Assembly (NCBI GenBank): GCA_963662965.1
Contig: OY759970.1
Span: 3,100,001 to 3,164,000, forward strand
From: DTWD01 sp963662965
Lineage (GTDB): Bacteria > Acidobacteriota > Vicinamibacteria > Vicinamibacterales > UBA8438
DNA: 64,000 nucleotides
Direction: 5' to 3'
The notes under the pieces are model-generated. The model was not told where the DNA came from. It worked only from the letters and a program-made list of their open reading frames with translations, and did no database searches. Below, one piece after another: positions 16,901-25,756 of the stretch. The position numbers and the translations under genes are program-made. Numbering within the stretch: the stretch's first letter is position 1; each line of letters starts with the position of its first letter.

Positions 16901-17350
16901 CTACTCGGATCCTGCAATCCACTCCGCCCAACCGTTCGGCGTCTCGTAGACCCGCACGCGCGTCAATTGCACGCCTCGTGGTTTGACGGCGTCATCGGCG
17001 TCGATGGTCGCTTGCAGCTTCGTGCCGAGCCAGCCGGCGATGTTTTCGACCGTCGTGTTGAAGTCGACGACGTGGTGCCGGTTCTGCTCGGCGCGCAGAA
17101 AGTCGAGCAGGCGCGTGTCTCTCTCATACACCAAGAACGCGTGGTCGATGTGCTCGTCGATCCAGCCCTTGGCGAGCCGCTTAATATCGTCGAAGTCGAG
17201 CACCATGCCGAACTCATCGAGGGTCGGGGCGACGAACGAGAGCTCGGCGACGTACCGGTGCCCGTGCGCATGCCGGCACTTCGACGTGTACCCGTCACCG
17301 AGACGGTGTCCCATGTCCCATTCGATCCGTTGCGTGACGATGACTGACAC
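16901..17350 (-). CDS. queD: 6-pyruvoyl-tetrahydropterin synthase / 6-carboxytetrahydropterin synthase family protein (copy 1)
   Basis: The 149-residue protein has the PTPS zinc site: a His in WDMGHRL and the pair in CRHAHGHRY, where the Cys before the His pair fits the QueD/PTPS catalytic cysteine. FGMVLDFDDIKRLAKGW, then DHAFLVYE with its catalytic His, and a NTTVENIAGW motif with the pterin-anchoring Glu are all present. It likely converts dihydroneopterin triphosphate to a tetrahydropterin, for queuosine or another pterin. It lies 12 bases after a paralogue in the same direction, so the two are probably cotranscribed. Confidence 0.85.
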   Translation of the reverse strand: MSVIVTQRIEWDMGHRLGDGYTSKCRHAHGHRYVAELSFVAPTLDEFGMVLDFDDIKRLAKGWIDEHIDHAFLVYERDTRLLDFLRAEQNRHHVVDFNTTVENIAGWLGTKLQATIDADDAVKPRGVQLTRVRVYETPNGWAEWIAGSE

Positions 17351-17362
17351 TCGCGGTGTCCC

Positions 17363-17773
17363 TCAGCCGGCCGGTCGCTGGTAGCTGGCACGGCAGCCTG
17401 GTTCCTCCTCGACCTCGACGTGCACCAGTGTCGCCGTCTGCGGCAGCGCGCTCGCGATGGTGTCGTAGAGCACGCGCGCCACATTCTCCACGCTCGGGCT
17501 CAGCGCCTCGTCATCGTCGTCCTCAGAGAACGGAGGCACGGCGTTCAGGTTTTGACCACACCACTCGGCGACGGCCCGGTCGAACCAGGCATGCATATCC
17601 GCGAAGTCGACGAGGCATCCGGACTGGTCGAGGGTGTCTCCGGCGAGCGTGATCCACACGCGCCACTCGTGCTCGTGCAACGGCTCGGTCCCGCCGCGAT
17701 AGTGGCGGAGGCCGTGGCTGGCGACAAACGTCCGTTCGATGGTGACTTCGTAGATGGGCGCGCCTCTCGACAT
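17363..17773 (-). CDS. 6-pyruvoyl-tetrahydropterin synthase family protein (copy 2, divergent)
   Basis: The 136-residue protein shares the PTPS fold with the next gene. It has FVASHGLRHY, then LHEHEWRVW supplying the zinc histidines, GCLVDFADMHAWFD, and SPSVENVARVLYD with the anchor Glu. It lacks the Cys before the second His pair and has an acidic insert (EDDDDEA), so its chemistry may differ from copy 1. ATG 17773 was chosen over the longer frame because PTPS proteins begin just before the first strand (YEVTIERTF). The pair could form a hetero-oligomer or split two pterin reactions. Confidence 0.78.
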   Translation of the reverse strand: MSRGAPIYEVTIERTFVASHGLRHYRGGTEPLHEHEWRVWITLAGDTLDQSGCLVDFADMHAWFDRAVAEWCGQNLNAVPPFSEDDDDEALSPSVENVARVLYDTIASALPQTATLVHVEVEEEPGCRASYQRPAG

Positions 17774-17827
17774 CCCCGCGACGCGGGACTGTAGGCGCCA
17801 TCGTACAGGAGGGGCGCGCACAGCGCG

Positions 17828-18301
17828 CTACTCGGTCCAGACGAGTAGTCGCGCCACGCCGGGTTCATGGTGGTCCAAGACGAGCTCCGGTCCATGGTGG
17901 TCGCGGTCATCGACGGTAAGCTCGAGCCGGTCGAAGCGCTCCTGCTCGTTGAGGTTGATATCGATGTCGTCGCCGTAGCGCAGGAGCCAGAAGGGGAGGC
18001 GCACGCTGATGACTCGATCATCTTCGTCGTCCCACGCGAGCACGTGGAGGTCTTGAGGTTGTGTCGGCGATGCGGCGGCCCGGCGGTTCCACGACTATTC
18101 GCGACCGTCGAGCGTGCGTAACGCCGGCTGATTTCCGAGGAATGAGCGTGCCTTCTCGAAACGCTCCGCCGCCGTCGTGTCCGAGGCGTCTTCGAAGTCG
18201 AAGTGGCTGACGAAGAAGTAAACGCCGCCGGCGACGAGCGTCGCCAGCCCGACAAAGACCAGCGCGACGACACCGATCGTGACGCCGACCCAAGTTTTCA
18301 T
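17828..18301 (-). pseudogene. Small membrane-anchored protein interrupted by an in-frame TAG
   Basis: From ATG 18301 the frame encodes a TM helix (VGVTIGVVALVFVGLATLVAG), then an acidic helix (DTTAAERFEKARSFLGNQPAL), and meets TAG at 18097-18095. The same frame then stays open to 17828 and encodes a well-composed segment (LHVLAWDDEDDRVISVRL, then LPFWLLRYG, ending GPELVLDHHEPG and LLVWTE). Third positions are G/C-rich on both sides of the stop. This suggests one protein of about 157 residues broken by a nonsense codon. GTG 18043 could start a separate 71-residue product, but has no ribosome site. Function not recognised. Confidence 0.6.
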
Positions 18302-18381
18302 AGCGCGCCCTTGCGTCCCTTTCGAACGGACAGACGGAAAAGCGTGGGGCGAGGTTCCGAAGCCGTCTCGTCCGAGCTCTA

Positions 18382-19590
18382 CTACCTGCCGGTATACGAA
18401 TGGTCGAGGAAGCGCTCCGCCGCGCGTTCGCACCGCCGGTCCCTGGCGTCGTCGCAGAGGTTCCGGCTCTGATCGCAATGTGCGCGGGCGCGGCTGCGGT
18501 CGTCTTCGAGGTCGGCGATCTTCCCCAGCTCGAGCTGAGCACGACCGGCGACCCACAGCGGGACCGGGCCGGTGAACGCGCGGGCCAGGTCGATGCGCGC
18601 GCCGTCGACCAGGCCGACCGCCGCGCGCGCCGTGCCCCGCTTGAGATGCCAGACGGCGTCCTCGCCGGGCATCCGTGTTCGGTCGTCGCCTTGCAGCCTC
18701 GAGAAACCGTGCGACAGTGTCAGCTTGGCCATCGCCGGTCGCTCATCGCGGAGCCAGGTCGACACCGTTTCGAGCCAGACCAGTCGATTTCGTGGGTAGG
18801 TCCGCCTCAACTGGCTGAGGACACGCTGCGCGCGCGCGTATTCACGCTCGCGATTCAGCAGGAGGACCAGGGCGAACTGCGCTTCGACTTGGTCTCCCCG
18901 GGATAGGCGGCGGCGGCGGTCACCATGTCGATCGCCGCTTCTTTCCCGCCGTCGAATCCGACGAGATACGCCATCATCCGGAACGCGCGCGGCAGAATCG
19001 AGACGACGTAGCGGTAGATGCCGATCAGCAGCTTCGCATCATCACGGCTCGGGTCGAGCTCGAGCACCCGCTCGTGCGCCTCGTAGGCTCGCTTCGCGTC
19101 CCGCAGCGCGCGGAGTGGCTCCCCGCCAATGGACGCCCGATACGACGCCGCGAGTCTGACGGCGACGCCAAGCTCGTAATGCGCGTCCGCATCATCCGGC
19201 ACCTTCTCGACCGCGGCCTCCGAGAGCTCGATCGCCCGCTCCACATGCTCCTCGAACATCCGATTCAGTGCGTCCGGCGGCTTTTCGACCTTGCCCGAGG
19301 GTCGACTGACCGATCCGGAGCGGTAGTTGTCGACCAGGACGGCGCCGCGCAGGAACAGAATGCGGAACCAGATCGTCGCCGCCACCGACCGATAACGCCG
19401 CCGGATCGTTGGGGCCCGCTTCGATCGCCCGCGTGAACGTATCGATCGCCGCCTCGTGGTCGAGGTTGTACGCTAGCTCGAACCCCTCCATCAGCAGGGG
19501 ATCGGGCTCGGCGGCGACGGCCGTCCCGCCGAGGACGAGACACGACAGGAGGACCGCCGGCGCCAAAGGCTGGCCGCAAGGCGTGCACAT
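18382..19590 (-). pseudogene. Secreted tetratricopeptide-repeat protein with two frameshifts
   Basis: Three overlapping minus-strand frames together encode one TPR protein. The first, from ATG 19590, has a signal peptide (APAVLLSCLVLGGTAVAA) and a first TPR (AYNLDHEAAIDTFTRAIEAGPNDPAAL). The reading then moves near 19385 to a second frame (AATIWFRILFLRGAVLVDN through AAAYPGET, with ALRDAKRAYEAHERVLELDPS). It moves near 18890 to a third (LVLLLNREREYARAQRVLSQLRRTYPRN to the stop at 18382). Each junction breaks a conserved helix, so two indels are likely. It could be a real pseudogene or assembly error. Function would be an envelope scaffold. Confidence 0.7.
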
Positions 19591-19732
19591 CGAATATCTA
19601 TGATACTTGGGCCGTGCCGTGGACCGCTGGTGACGGCTAAGCCGCGCACGTGCGCGCCTCGCGGGCCCGGCGCGGGGCATGGGGCCCCCGCGATTGCCCG
19701 CGTGGGGTTCGGGGCGAAGCCCAGTCTGAGTA

Positions 19733-20743
19733 ATGATTCGACGCATCAAGACTATCGACGCGCATGTCGCCGGCGAGCCGTTGCGGCTCATTGTCGACGG
19801 GTTTCCGCCCCCCCGCGGCGCGACGATGCTCGACAAGCGCGCGTGGGTGCGCAAACGGCGCGACAAGATCCGTCGGGCGCTGATGCGCGAGCCGCGCGGC
19901 CACGGCGACATGTACGGCGCGGTGCTCACCGAGCCGGTCGGCCCCGACTCGCACGCCGGGGTGCTCTTCATGCACAACGAGGGGTACAGCACGATGTGCG
20001 GCCACGGTGTTATCGCGGTGGTGACGATTGCGCTCGAGCACCACCTCCTCGATGTCTCGGATGCGTCGGGAGGGACAGACGAGATCGTTCTCGATGCCCC
20101 AGCCGGCACCGTGCGCGCTCGTGCCACGGTAAGTGAAGCCGGCAAGGTCGACTGCGTGTCGTTCACGAATGTGCCGTCGTATGTGCTGCACGCGGCGCTC
20201 CCGATATCGATTGACGGTCGCACCGTGCCGGTCGACGTCGCCTTCGGCGGCGCCTTTTATGCCATCGTCGATGCCGAGGCCGTGGGTGTGCCGCTCGGCG
20301 TCGAGTCAGCCGAGCGACTCCGCGCGCTCGGCACGACGATTCGCAGAGCGGTTGAGAAGGCGACCGCTGTCGTCCATCCGACCGAGTCGGGCTTGACCGG
20401 TATCTATGGCACGGTCTTCACCGGCGTACCGACGCGTGAGGGCGCCGACCTGCGGAGCGTGACGGTCTTTGCCGACGCGCAGATCGACCGGTCGCCGTGC
20501 GGTACGGGAACCGCGGCGCTGATGGCGGTGCTCGACGCCATGGGGGTGCTGGGGGATGACGGCCGCTTCGTGCACGAGAGTCTGATCGGGACGACCTTCT
20601 CGGGCATCGTGGAGACCCGCACCACCGCCGGGGATCTGCCGGCGATCGTGCCCCGGATCGAAGGGTCGGCCTGGATCACCGGCACCCACGAGTTCGTCGT
20701 CGACGATGACGACCCGCTGCACGACGGGTTTCTCCTCCGGTAA
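19733..20743 (+). CDS. Proline racemase / hydroxyproline epimerase family protein
   Basis: The 336-residue protein carries both catalytic cysteines of the family: Cys89 in STMCGHG and Cys256 in DRSPCGTGT. Two Cys favour a racemase or 4-hydroxyproline 2-epimerase over trans-3-hydroxyproline dehydratase, which has Thr at the second site. Conserved D-x-H-x-x-G-E-P-L-R occurs at the N-terminus (TIDAHVAGEPLR) and a GGAFYAIVDA strand in the middle. The start has no strong ribosome site. It is followed 14 bases later by feoAB, so the two may be cotranscribed by chance of position. Confidence 0.88.
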   Translation: MIRRIKTIDAHVAGEPLRLIVDGFPPPRGATMLDKRAWVRKRRDKIRRALMREPRGHGDMYGAVLTEPVGPDSHAGVLFMHNEGYSTMCGHGVIAVVTIALEHHLLDVSDASGGTDEIVLDAPAGTVRARATVSEAGKVDCVSFTNVPSYVLHAALPISIDGRTVPVDVAFGGAFYAIVDAEAVGVPLGVESAERLRALGTTIRRAVEKATAVVHPTESGLTGIYGTVFTGVPTREGADLRSVTVFADAQIDRSPCGTGTAALMAVLDAMGVLGDDGRFVHESLIGTTFSGIVETRTTAGDLPAIVPRIEGSAWITGTHEFVVDDDDPLHDGFLLR

Positions 20744-20757
20744 ACTGAAGCACCAAC

Positions 20758-23274
20758 GTGCATCAACGCCTCCGCACCCTCGACCAGTTGTCGATCGGCG
20801 AACGCGCCGTCGTGCATCGCGTCGACTGCGAGCGACGGATCGGCTGCCGTCTCATGGAAATGGGCCTGTTGCCGGGGACGCCGATCGAGATGGTGCGGCG
20901 TGCCCCGCTTGGCGACCCGCTCAAGATCCGACTCCGTGGCTACCTGCTGTCGATGCGACGGACCGAGGCCGCCGGTGTGTCGCTGGCGCCTGGTGGCGAG
21001 GCCCCGGTCGCGGCGGCAACCCCGGCGTACGGCAACGGCACTTCGCGGTTCGAGTGCCATTCGTCGCGCGACGCGGAGTCGTCGCCGGCGCTGCCGCGGG
21101 TCATGGTGGCCGGGAACGCCAATGCCGGCAAGACGACCATCTTCAATGCGCTGACCGGGGCGCGCGCGCAGGTCGGCAACTATCCGGGGGTTACCGTCAC
21201 CCGTTCGTCACGTGTCATCGGCTTGCCGAACCAGACGCGGGCCGAGGTGGTTGATCTTCCCGGCACCTATAGCCTGAGCACCCACTCGCCCGACGAGCAG
21301 GTGGCGGTGGACGAGGTGCTCGGTCGGCGCCACACCCCGCCGGATGTCGTCGTCGTCGTCGTCGATGCCAGTACGCTCGAGCGCGGTCTCTATTTGGTAC
21401 TCCAGATCGTCGAAACCGGCGTTCCGGTCGTCGTCGCGCTCAACATGGTGGACGAAGCAGAGGCTGCCGGGTTCAAGGTGGACGCCGACAAGCTCGGGGC
21501 GTGGCTCGGGGTCACGGTCGTACCGACGGTGGCGTCGGCTGGGACCGGCCTCGACGCACTCCGAGCCGCGATCGCGGACACGCTCAGGCTGGCGCCGCGG
21601 GGCGAGGTGGCGTGGTCGGGTTTCCCGACGCCGGTGGAGCAGGCGGTTTCGGAGGTCGAGCGGGCATTTGCCACCACCGACTACGTGCACACGCCGGCGG
21701 CGCGCCGCGCGTGGGCGGTCTGGTCGCTCCTCTCGCACGACACCGACGACGAGGGGGGCGAGGGCTTGCCGTCGCCGGTGCAGCGGGCGGTCGAGTCGGC
21801 CCGTCAGCGCGCGCGAGACGCCGACGTCAGCCTCGACCACGACGTGATCTCGGCGCGCTACCGGTGGATCGAGCACGTGACGGCCGACGTGCGCGAAACG
21901 GTCAGAGACGTCGGGCGCTCGTGGACCGATCGCATCGACGGCGTCCTGACCGATCGCGTCTACGGCACCGTGGCGTTCGCGATCGTGATGTGGCTGCTTT
22001 TCGAGGCGCTCTTCAGCTGGTCGGAGCCGCTCATCGCCACGATCGAGAATCTGACCGCCGGGGTCCAGGCCGGCGTGACGGCCGTCTTGCCGGTCGGCCC
22101 GCTTCAAGACCTGATGGTGAAGGGGGTCATCGCTGGAGTCGGCAATGTCGTCGTCTTTGTTCCGCAGATCGCGATGCTGTTTCTCTTCATCGCGTTCCTT
22201 GAGGACCTCGGGTATCTCGCCCGCGTCGCGTTCGTCATCGATCGCCTCATGGGACGGGTCGGCCTCCACGGGAAGGCGTTTGTGCCGATGCTATCCGGCT
22301 TCGCCTGCGCGATTCCGGCGGTGATGGCGACCCGGTCGATCGAGAGCCGTCGCGATCGCCTGATCACGATGCTCACCCTACCGATGGTGTCGTGCAGCGC
22401 GCGGCTGCCGGTCTACGCGCTGGTGACGGCGGTCGTGTTTGCGGGCGATGCGCGCATCTTTGGCCTGTTCAGCGCCGGCGCCGTGGTGCTGTTCGCGATG
22501 TATACGCTCTCGGTCATCGCCACCCTGGGCGCGGCGGCGGTGCTGCGCCGGACGGTGCTCCGCGGCCCACGGTTCCCGCTCGTGCTCGAGCTGCCGCCGT
22601 ATCGCATGCCGGTCTGGCGCAATGTGCTGCTCGTGACCTGGCGGCGGGTCCGCAAGTTCCTGGTCGACGCCGGCACCATCATCCTGACGATGACGATCAT
22701 CCTGTGGGTCCTGCTGTCGTATCCGCAGAGCCCGGAGATCACGGTGCGCTACGACGCGGTCCGCGCCGATACGGTGGCGACGCTCACCGATCCGGCGGCT
22801 CAGGCCGACGCGCTTGGGCTGCTGAACGGGCAGGAGGCGGGGGAACGGCTTCGCTACAGCATCGCCGGTCGCCTGGGTCAGGCGCTCGAGCCGGCCATCG
22901 AGCCGCTCGGTTTCGACTGGCGGATCGGCGTCGGCATTCTCGGCGCCTTCGCCGCGCGCGAGGTGTTCGTGTCGACGCTTGGCATCGTGTTCGGCATTGC
23001 CGAGGCTGATGAGGAAAGCCCGTCTTTACGGGCCTCATTGCAGGCGGCGGTCCGGGAAGACGGCAGCCCGCTGATGACGCCGCTGACCGGTATTTCGCTG
23101 ATGGTCTTTTTCGTGTTGGCGTGTCAGTGTATGAGTACGATTGGAATCGTTCGGCGGGAGTCGGGCAGCTGGGGGTGGCCGATCTTCATGTTCGGCTACA
23201 TGTCGGTGCTGGCCTACGGCGCATCGCTCATCGTGTACCAGGTGGGATCGATATTCGGGTGGGGCGTCTCATGA
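20758..23274 (+). CDS. feoB: FeoA-FeoB fusion, ferrous iron transporter
   Basis: This 838-residue protein joins an N-terminal FeoA SH3-like domain (residues 1-78, RLMEMGLLPGTPIEM) to full-length FeoB. The G domain has G1 GNANAGKTT (119-127), G3 DLPGTYSL and G4 NMVD. The membrane part has repeated Gate motifs, including SGFACAIPAVMATR and SCSARLPVYALV with conserved Cys, and about ten TM helices. It imports Fe2+ across the inner membrane. The start is GTG. The stop overlaps the next small gene by ATGA at 23271-23274. Confidence 0.95.
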   Translation: MHQRLRTLDQLSIGERAVVHRVDCERRIGCRLMEMGLLPGTPIEMVRRAPLGDPLKIRLRGYLLSMRRTEAAGVSLAPGGEAPVAAATPAYGNGTSRFECHSSRDAESSPALPRVMVAGNANAGKTTIFNALTGARAQVGNYPGVTVTRSSRVIGLPNQTRAEVVDLPGTYSLSTHSPDEQVAVDEVLGRRHTPPDVVVVVVDASTLERGLYLVLQIVETGVPVVVALNMVDEAEAAGFKVDADKLGAWLGVTVVPTVASAGTGLDALRAAIADTLRLAPRGEVAWSGFPTPVEQAVSEVERAFATTDYVHTPAARRAWAVWSLLSHDTDDEGGEGLPSPVQRAVESARQRARDADVSLDHDVISARYRWIEHVTADVRETVRDVGRSWTDRIDGVLTDRVYGTVAFAIVMWLLFEALFSWSEPLIATIENLTAGVQAGVTAVLPVGPLQDLMVKGVIAGVGNVVVFVPQIAMLFLFIAFLEDLGYLARVAFVIDRLMGRVGLHGKAFVPMLSGFACAIPAVMATRSIESRRDRLITMLTLPMVSCSARLPVYALVTAVVFAGDARIFGLFSAGAVVLFAMYTLSVIATLGAAAVLRRTVLRGPRFPLVLELPPYRMPVWRNVLLVTWRRVRKFLVDAGTIILTMTIILWVLLSYPQSPEITVRYDAVRADTVATLTDPAAQADALGLLNGQEAGERLRYSIAGRLGQALEPAIEPLGFDWRIGVGILGAFAAREVFVSTLGIVFGIAEADEESPSLRASLQAAVREDGSPLMTPLTGISLMVFFVLACQCMSTIGIVRRESGSWGWPIFMFGYMSVLAYGASLIVYQVGSIFGWGVS

Positions 23275-23450
23275 GCTGGCAGGAGCCGATTGTCGCGGTG
23301 ATCGTCGGATGGGCGGTCGTCTCGCTCTACCGACACCTGCGCGGCATGCTCGTGGTCCCCAAATCGGACAGCGGCGCGTCGTGCCACGGATGTGACGACT
23401 GCGCTGACGCCGAGACCGAGTCTTCCACCATCACGCACACTCCGCGATAA
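23271..23450 (+). CDS. FeoB-associated Cys-rich small membrane protein
   Basis: The 59-residue protein starts in an ATGA overlap with feoB. It has one N-terminal TM helix (PIVAVIVGWAVVSLY) and then a Cys-rich tail with CHGCDDC. This matches the layout of the small Cys-rich proteins encoded after feoB in many bacteria, which are thought to help Feo function. The cysteine spacing could bind a metal or an Fe-S cluster. Confidence 0.8.
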   Translation: MSWQEPIVAVIVGWAVVSLYRHLRGMLVVPKSDSGASCHGCDDCADAETESSTITHTPR

Positions 23451-23517
23451 CGCGCGTCGCTATTTCCGCAGGTTCCTGCGCCTGCGTATCCGCCGGAACC
23501 GGGCGCACGCACGCGTG

Positions 23518-25170
23518 CTACCAGCCGATCGCCAAACCGTCCTTGCGCGAGTCTGAGCCACCGAGCAGGACCCCGCGCGTGCGATCGATCTGTACGCCCT
23601 GAAATCCGCCGAAGCCGCCGCGCTCGGCTTCGTCAGAAAGATCGTGGCCGCGCGCTACCAGCGCGTCACGCACGTCACGGCCGATCCCGCTCTCGAGCGC
23701 CACCGCGGAGCCGGTCCAACGGGCGCGTGCCGCGTCCCCCGCCTCCTGGAGCGTCATGCCGAAGGCGAACAGATTGGCGAGCAGCTGCGCGTGTCCTTGC
23801 GCCTGCATGTCGCCACCCATGACGCCGAACCCGAGCACCGGGGAGCCGTCTTCGAGGACGAGCGCCGGAATCAAGGTATGGAACGGGCGTTTGCCCGCGG
23901 CCAGGCAGTTCGGATGATGCGGGTCGAGGGAGAAGAGGCTGGCGCGATTCTGGAAGACGATACCGGTCTCTCGGCTGACGACGCCAGAGCCGAACGCGCC
24001 GAAGAGCGACTGAATCAACGACACGACGGTACCGCCATCGTCGGCGGCTGCAAGATAGACGGTATCGCCGCTCCCGGGGCCAGGCGCCGCGGTTGTCCCC
24101 CGTTCGCGCCAGGCTCGGTAGCGTCTCGCCGCGCGGTCGGGATCGATCTCGTCGCGCCGCGTCGCCGCGTAGCCCGCGGAGCTCAAGTGCTCGGTGATGT
24201 CCGGCGGCACCGCCGCGGCGTCGGCGAGGTGGGCGGCACGGTCGGCAAAGGCGATCCGGATAGCTTCGATGAGCCGGTGCAGATAGGCGGGCGAGTTGTG
24301 GCCAAGCCGTTCGAGATCGTCGCCGTCGATCAGGTTGAGGATTTCGATGGCCGTCAAGCCCTGGGTGTTCGGTGGCAGCTCGAGCACCGCGCGGCCGCGG
24401 AACGTCGTCCGGATCGGTTCGACCCAGTCCGATCGATGCGCCGCCAGGTCGTCGCCGTGCAACCAGCCGCCGCGCCGCTCGAACTCTGCCGCGGTCCGTT
24501 GCGCGATGTCTCCGCGATAGAACGCCGTGGCGCCGTTCGCGGCAATCTGCTCGAGGGTGTTGGCGAGGGCGACGTTGCGAAAGACGTCACCGGCGTGCGG
24601 CGCACGTCCGTGCGGCAGGAAGAGCGCCGTGGCGTCAGGCTCGGCCGCCAGCAGCGGCTCGACCGTCTGCCATTGGTGGGCGACGATCTCAGACACGGCG
24701 AAGCCGTGTCTTGCGTAATAGATCGCCGGGTCGAGCGCGCGTTGCAGCGTGAGGGTGCCGTGACGGTCGAGTAGCTGCGCCCACCCATCGACCGCACCCG
24801 GAACGCTGACCGACAGCGGTCCCGTCGCCGGCATGGCCGCGGTGGTGCCGACCGCGTCGCGGAGCCGGTCGAGGGACGCGGCCGCGGGCGCCCGGCCGCT
24901 CGCGTTCAGCGCATGAATCGACTCGGTTCGGCCGTCATGGAGCAAGGCGAAGAGGTCGCCGCCGATGCCAGTCATCGTCGGTTCGACGACCGAGAGGGTA
25001 GCCGCGGCGGTGACGGCGGCATCGACGGCGTTGCCGCCCTCCATCAGGACGCGGAGTCCCGCGGCAGACGCCAGCGGCTGACTCGTGGCGATGACGCCCC
25101 GCTGCGCCATGACCGTCGACCGCGTCGCCCGGCGGTTCGCAAGCGGACGGTCGCCGGGCCGCCACGTCAT
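23518..25170 (-). CDS. ggt: Gamma-glutamyltransferase family protein
   Basis: This 550-residue Ntn-hydrolase precursor has the N-terminal AVDAAVTAAATLSVVEP and TGIGGDLFAL motifs, then the autoprocessing site GSGDTVYLAAAD, in which Thr370 becomes the N-terminal nucleophile of the small subunit. SLIQSLFGAFGSG and the GGDMQAQGHAQLLANL stretch complete the fold. No signal peptide is evident, so it may be cytosolic or belong to the cephalosporin-acylase-like branch. ATG 25170 overlaps the upstream gene stop (ATGA), fixing the start. It is the last gene of a three-gene minus-strand operon. Confidence 0.9.
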   Translation of the reverse strand: MTWRPGDRPLANRRATRSTVMAQRGVIATSQPLASAAGLRVLMEGGNAVDAAVTAAATLSVVEPTMTGIGGDLFALLHDGRTESIHALNASGRAPAAASLDRLRDAVGTTAAMPATGPLSVSVPGAVDGWAQLLDRHGTLTLQRALDPAIYYARHGFAVSEIVAHQWQTVEPLLAAEPDATALFLPHGRAPHAGDVFRNVALANTLEQIAANGATAFYRGDIAQRTAAEFERRGGWLHGDDLAAHRSDWVEPIRTTFRGRAVLELPPNTQGLTAIEILNLIDGDDLERLGHNSPAYLHRLIEAIRIAFADRAAHLADAAAVPPDITEHLSSAGYAATRRDEIDPDRAARRYRAWRERGTTAAPGPGSGDTVYLAAADDGGTVVSLIQSLFGAFGSGVVSRETGIVFQNRASLFSLDPHHPNCLAAGKRPFHTLIPALVLEDGSPVLGFGVMGGDMQAQGHAQLLANLFAFGMTLQEAGDAARARWTGSAVALESGIGRDVRDALVARGHDLSDEAERGGFGGFQGVQIDRTRGVLLGGSDSRKDGLAIGW

Positions 25171-25748
25171 GGGGTTGGCGAGAGGTCGGCGGCCGCGGTC
25201 TCGAACGCGTCGAGCTGGCGGCGATGAGCGGCCAGGATCGGATGATCCCACCGCGCCGACAGCGTGTCGTGAACGGTCCGCTGGTACCACCGCATCTCAT
25301 CGAGTCCAGCCGTAAACACGCTAATGAAGCGTGGACCGTGCGCTTCGATGCCGGCGACCATATTCGATAGATTGTGGATCTTGTCGGCCGAGGCGATGGC
25401 CAGCGATCCGGTACGTGGGGTGGCGCGGAGCTGGTCGATGTAGATGGTCTTGCGCTCCCGCCACGGCGCGCGTTTGGGCGGCTCGGTGACATCTTGCACC
25501 ATCTGGAGCACAGGCTCACCGAAGCGCGACGCGATGAGGTCCGGGGCCAGGTCGGTATCTTCGAGCGTGTCGTGCAACAGCGCGGCGACGACGGTGTCCT
25601 CGTCGAAGCCGTGGTCGAACGCAATCAGCGCCACGGCGGTGACGTGGGAGGCCTCGAAGCCGCGGCCGGCTTTGCGGCGGTGCAGGCCGTGCGCCTCGAG
25701 CATCGTCGTGATCGCGAGCTCGACGCGATTCGAATACAACGCCGACAT
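25167..25748 (-). CDS. Small HD-domain alarmone (ppGpp) hydrolase, RelA/SpoT HD type
   Basis: The 193-residue protein is the stand-alone RelA/SpoT-type HD hydrolase. It has ASHVTAVAL with the first His, LLHDTLEDT with the HD pair and the E-D characteristic of SpoT/MESH1, KTIYIDQL, and IASADKIHNL where Asp completes the metal site. No synthetase domain is present. It likely degrades (p)ppGpp or a related nucleotide. It lies 8 bases downstream of the VWA gene and overlaps ggt by ATGA, forming a tight operon. I used ATG 25748 rather than GTG 25751. Confidence 0.85.
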   Translation of the reverse strand: MSALYSNRVELAITTMLEAHGLHRRKAGRGFEASHVTAVALIAFDHGFDEDTVVAALLHDTLEDTDLAPDLIASRFGEPVLQMVQDVTEPPKRAPWRERKTIYIDQLRATPRTGSLAIASADKIHNLSNMVAGIEAHGPRFISVFTAGLDEMRWYQRTVHDTLSARWDHPILAAHRRQLDAFETAAADLSPTP

Positions 25749-25756
25749 CACCGCCG

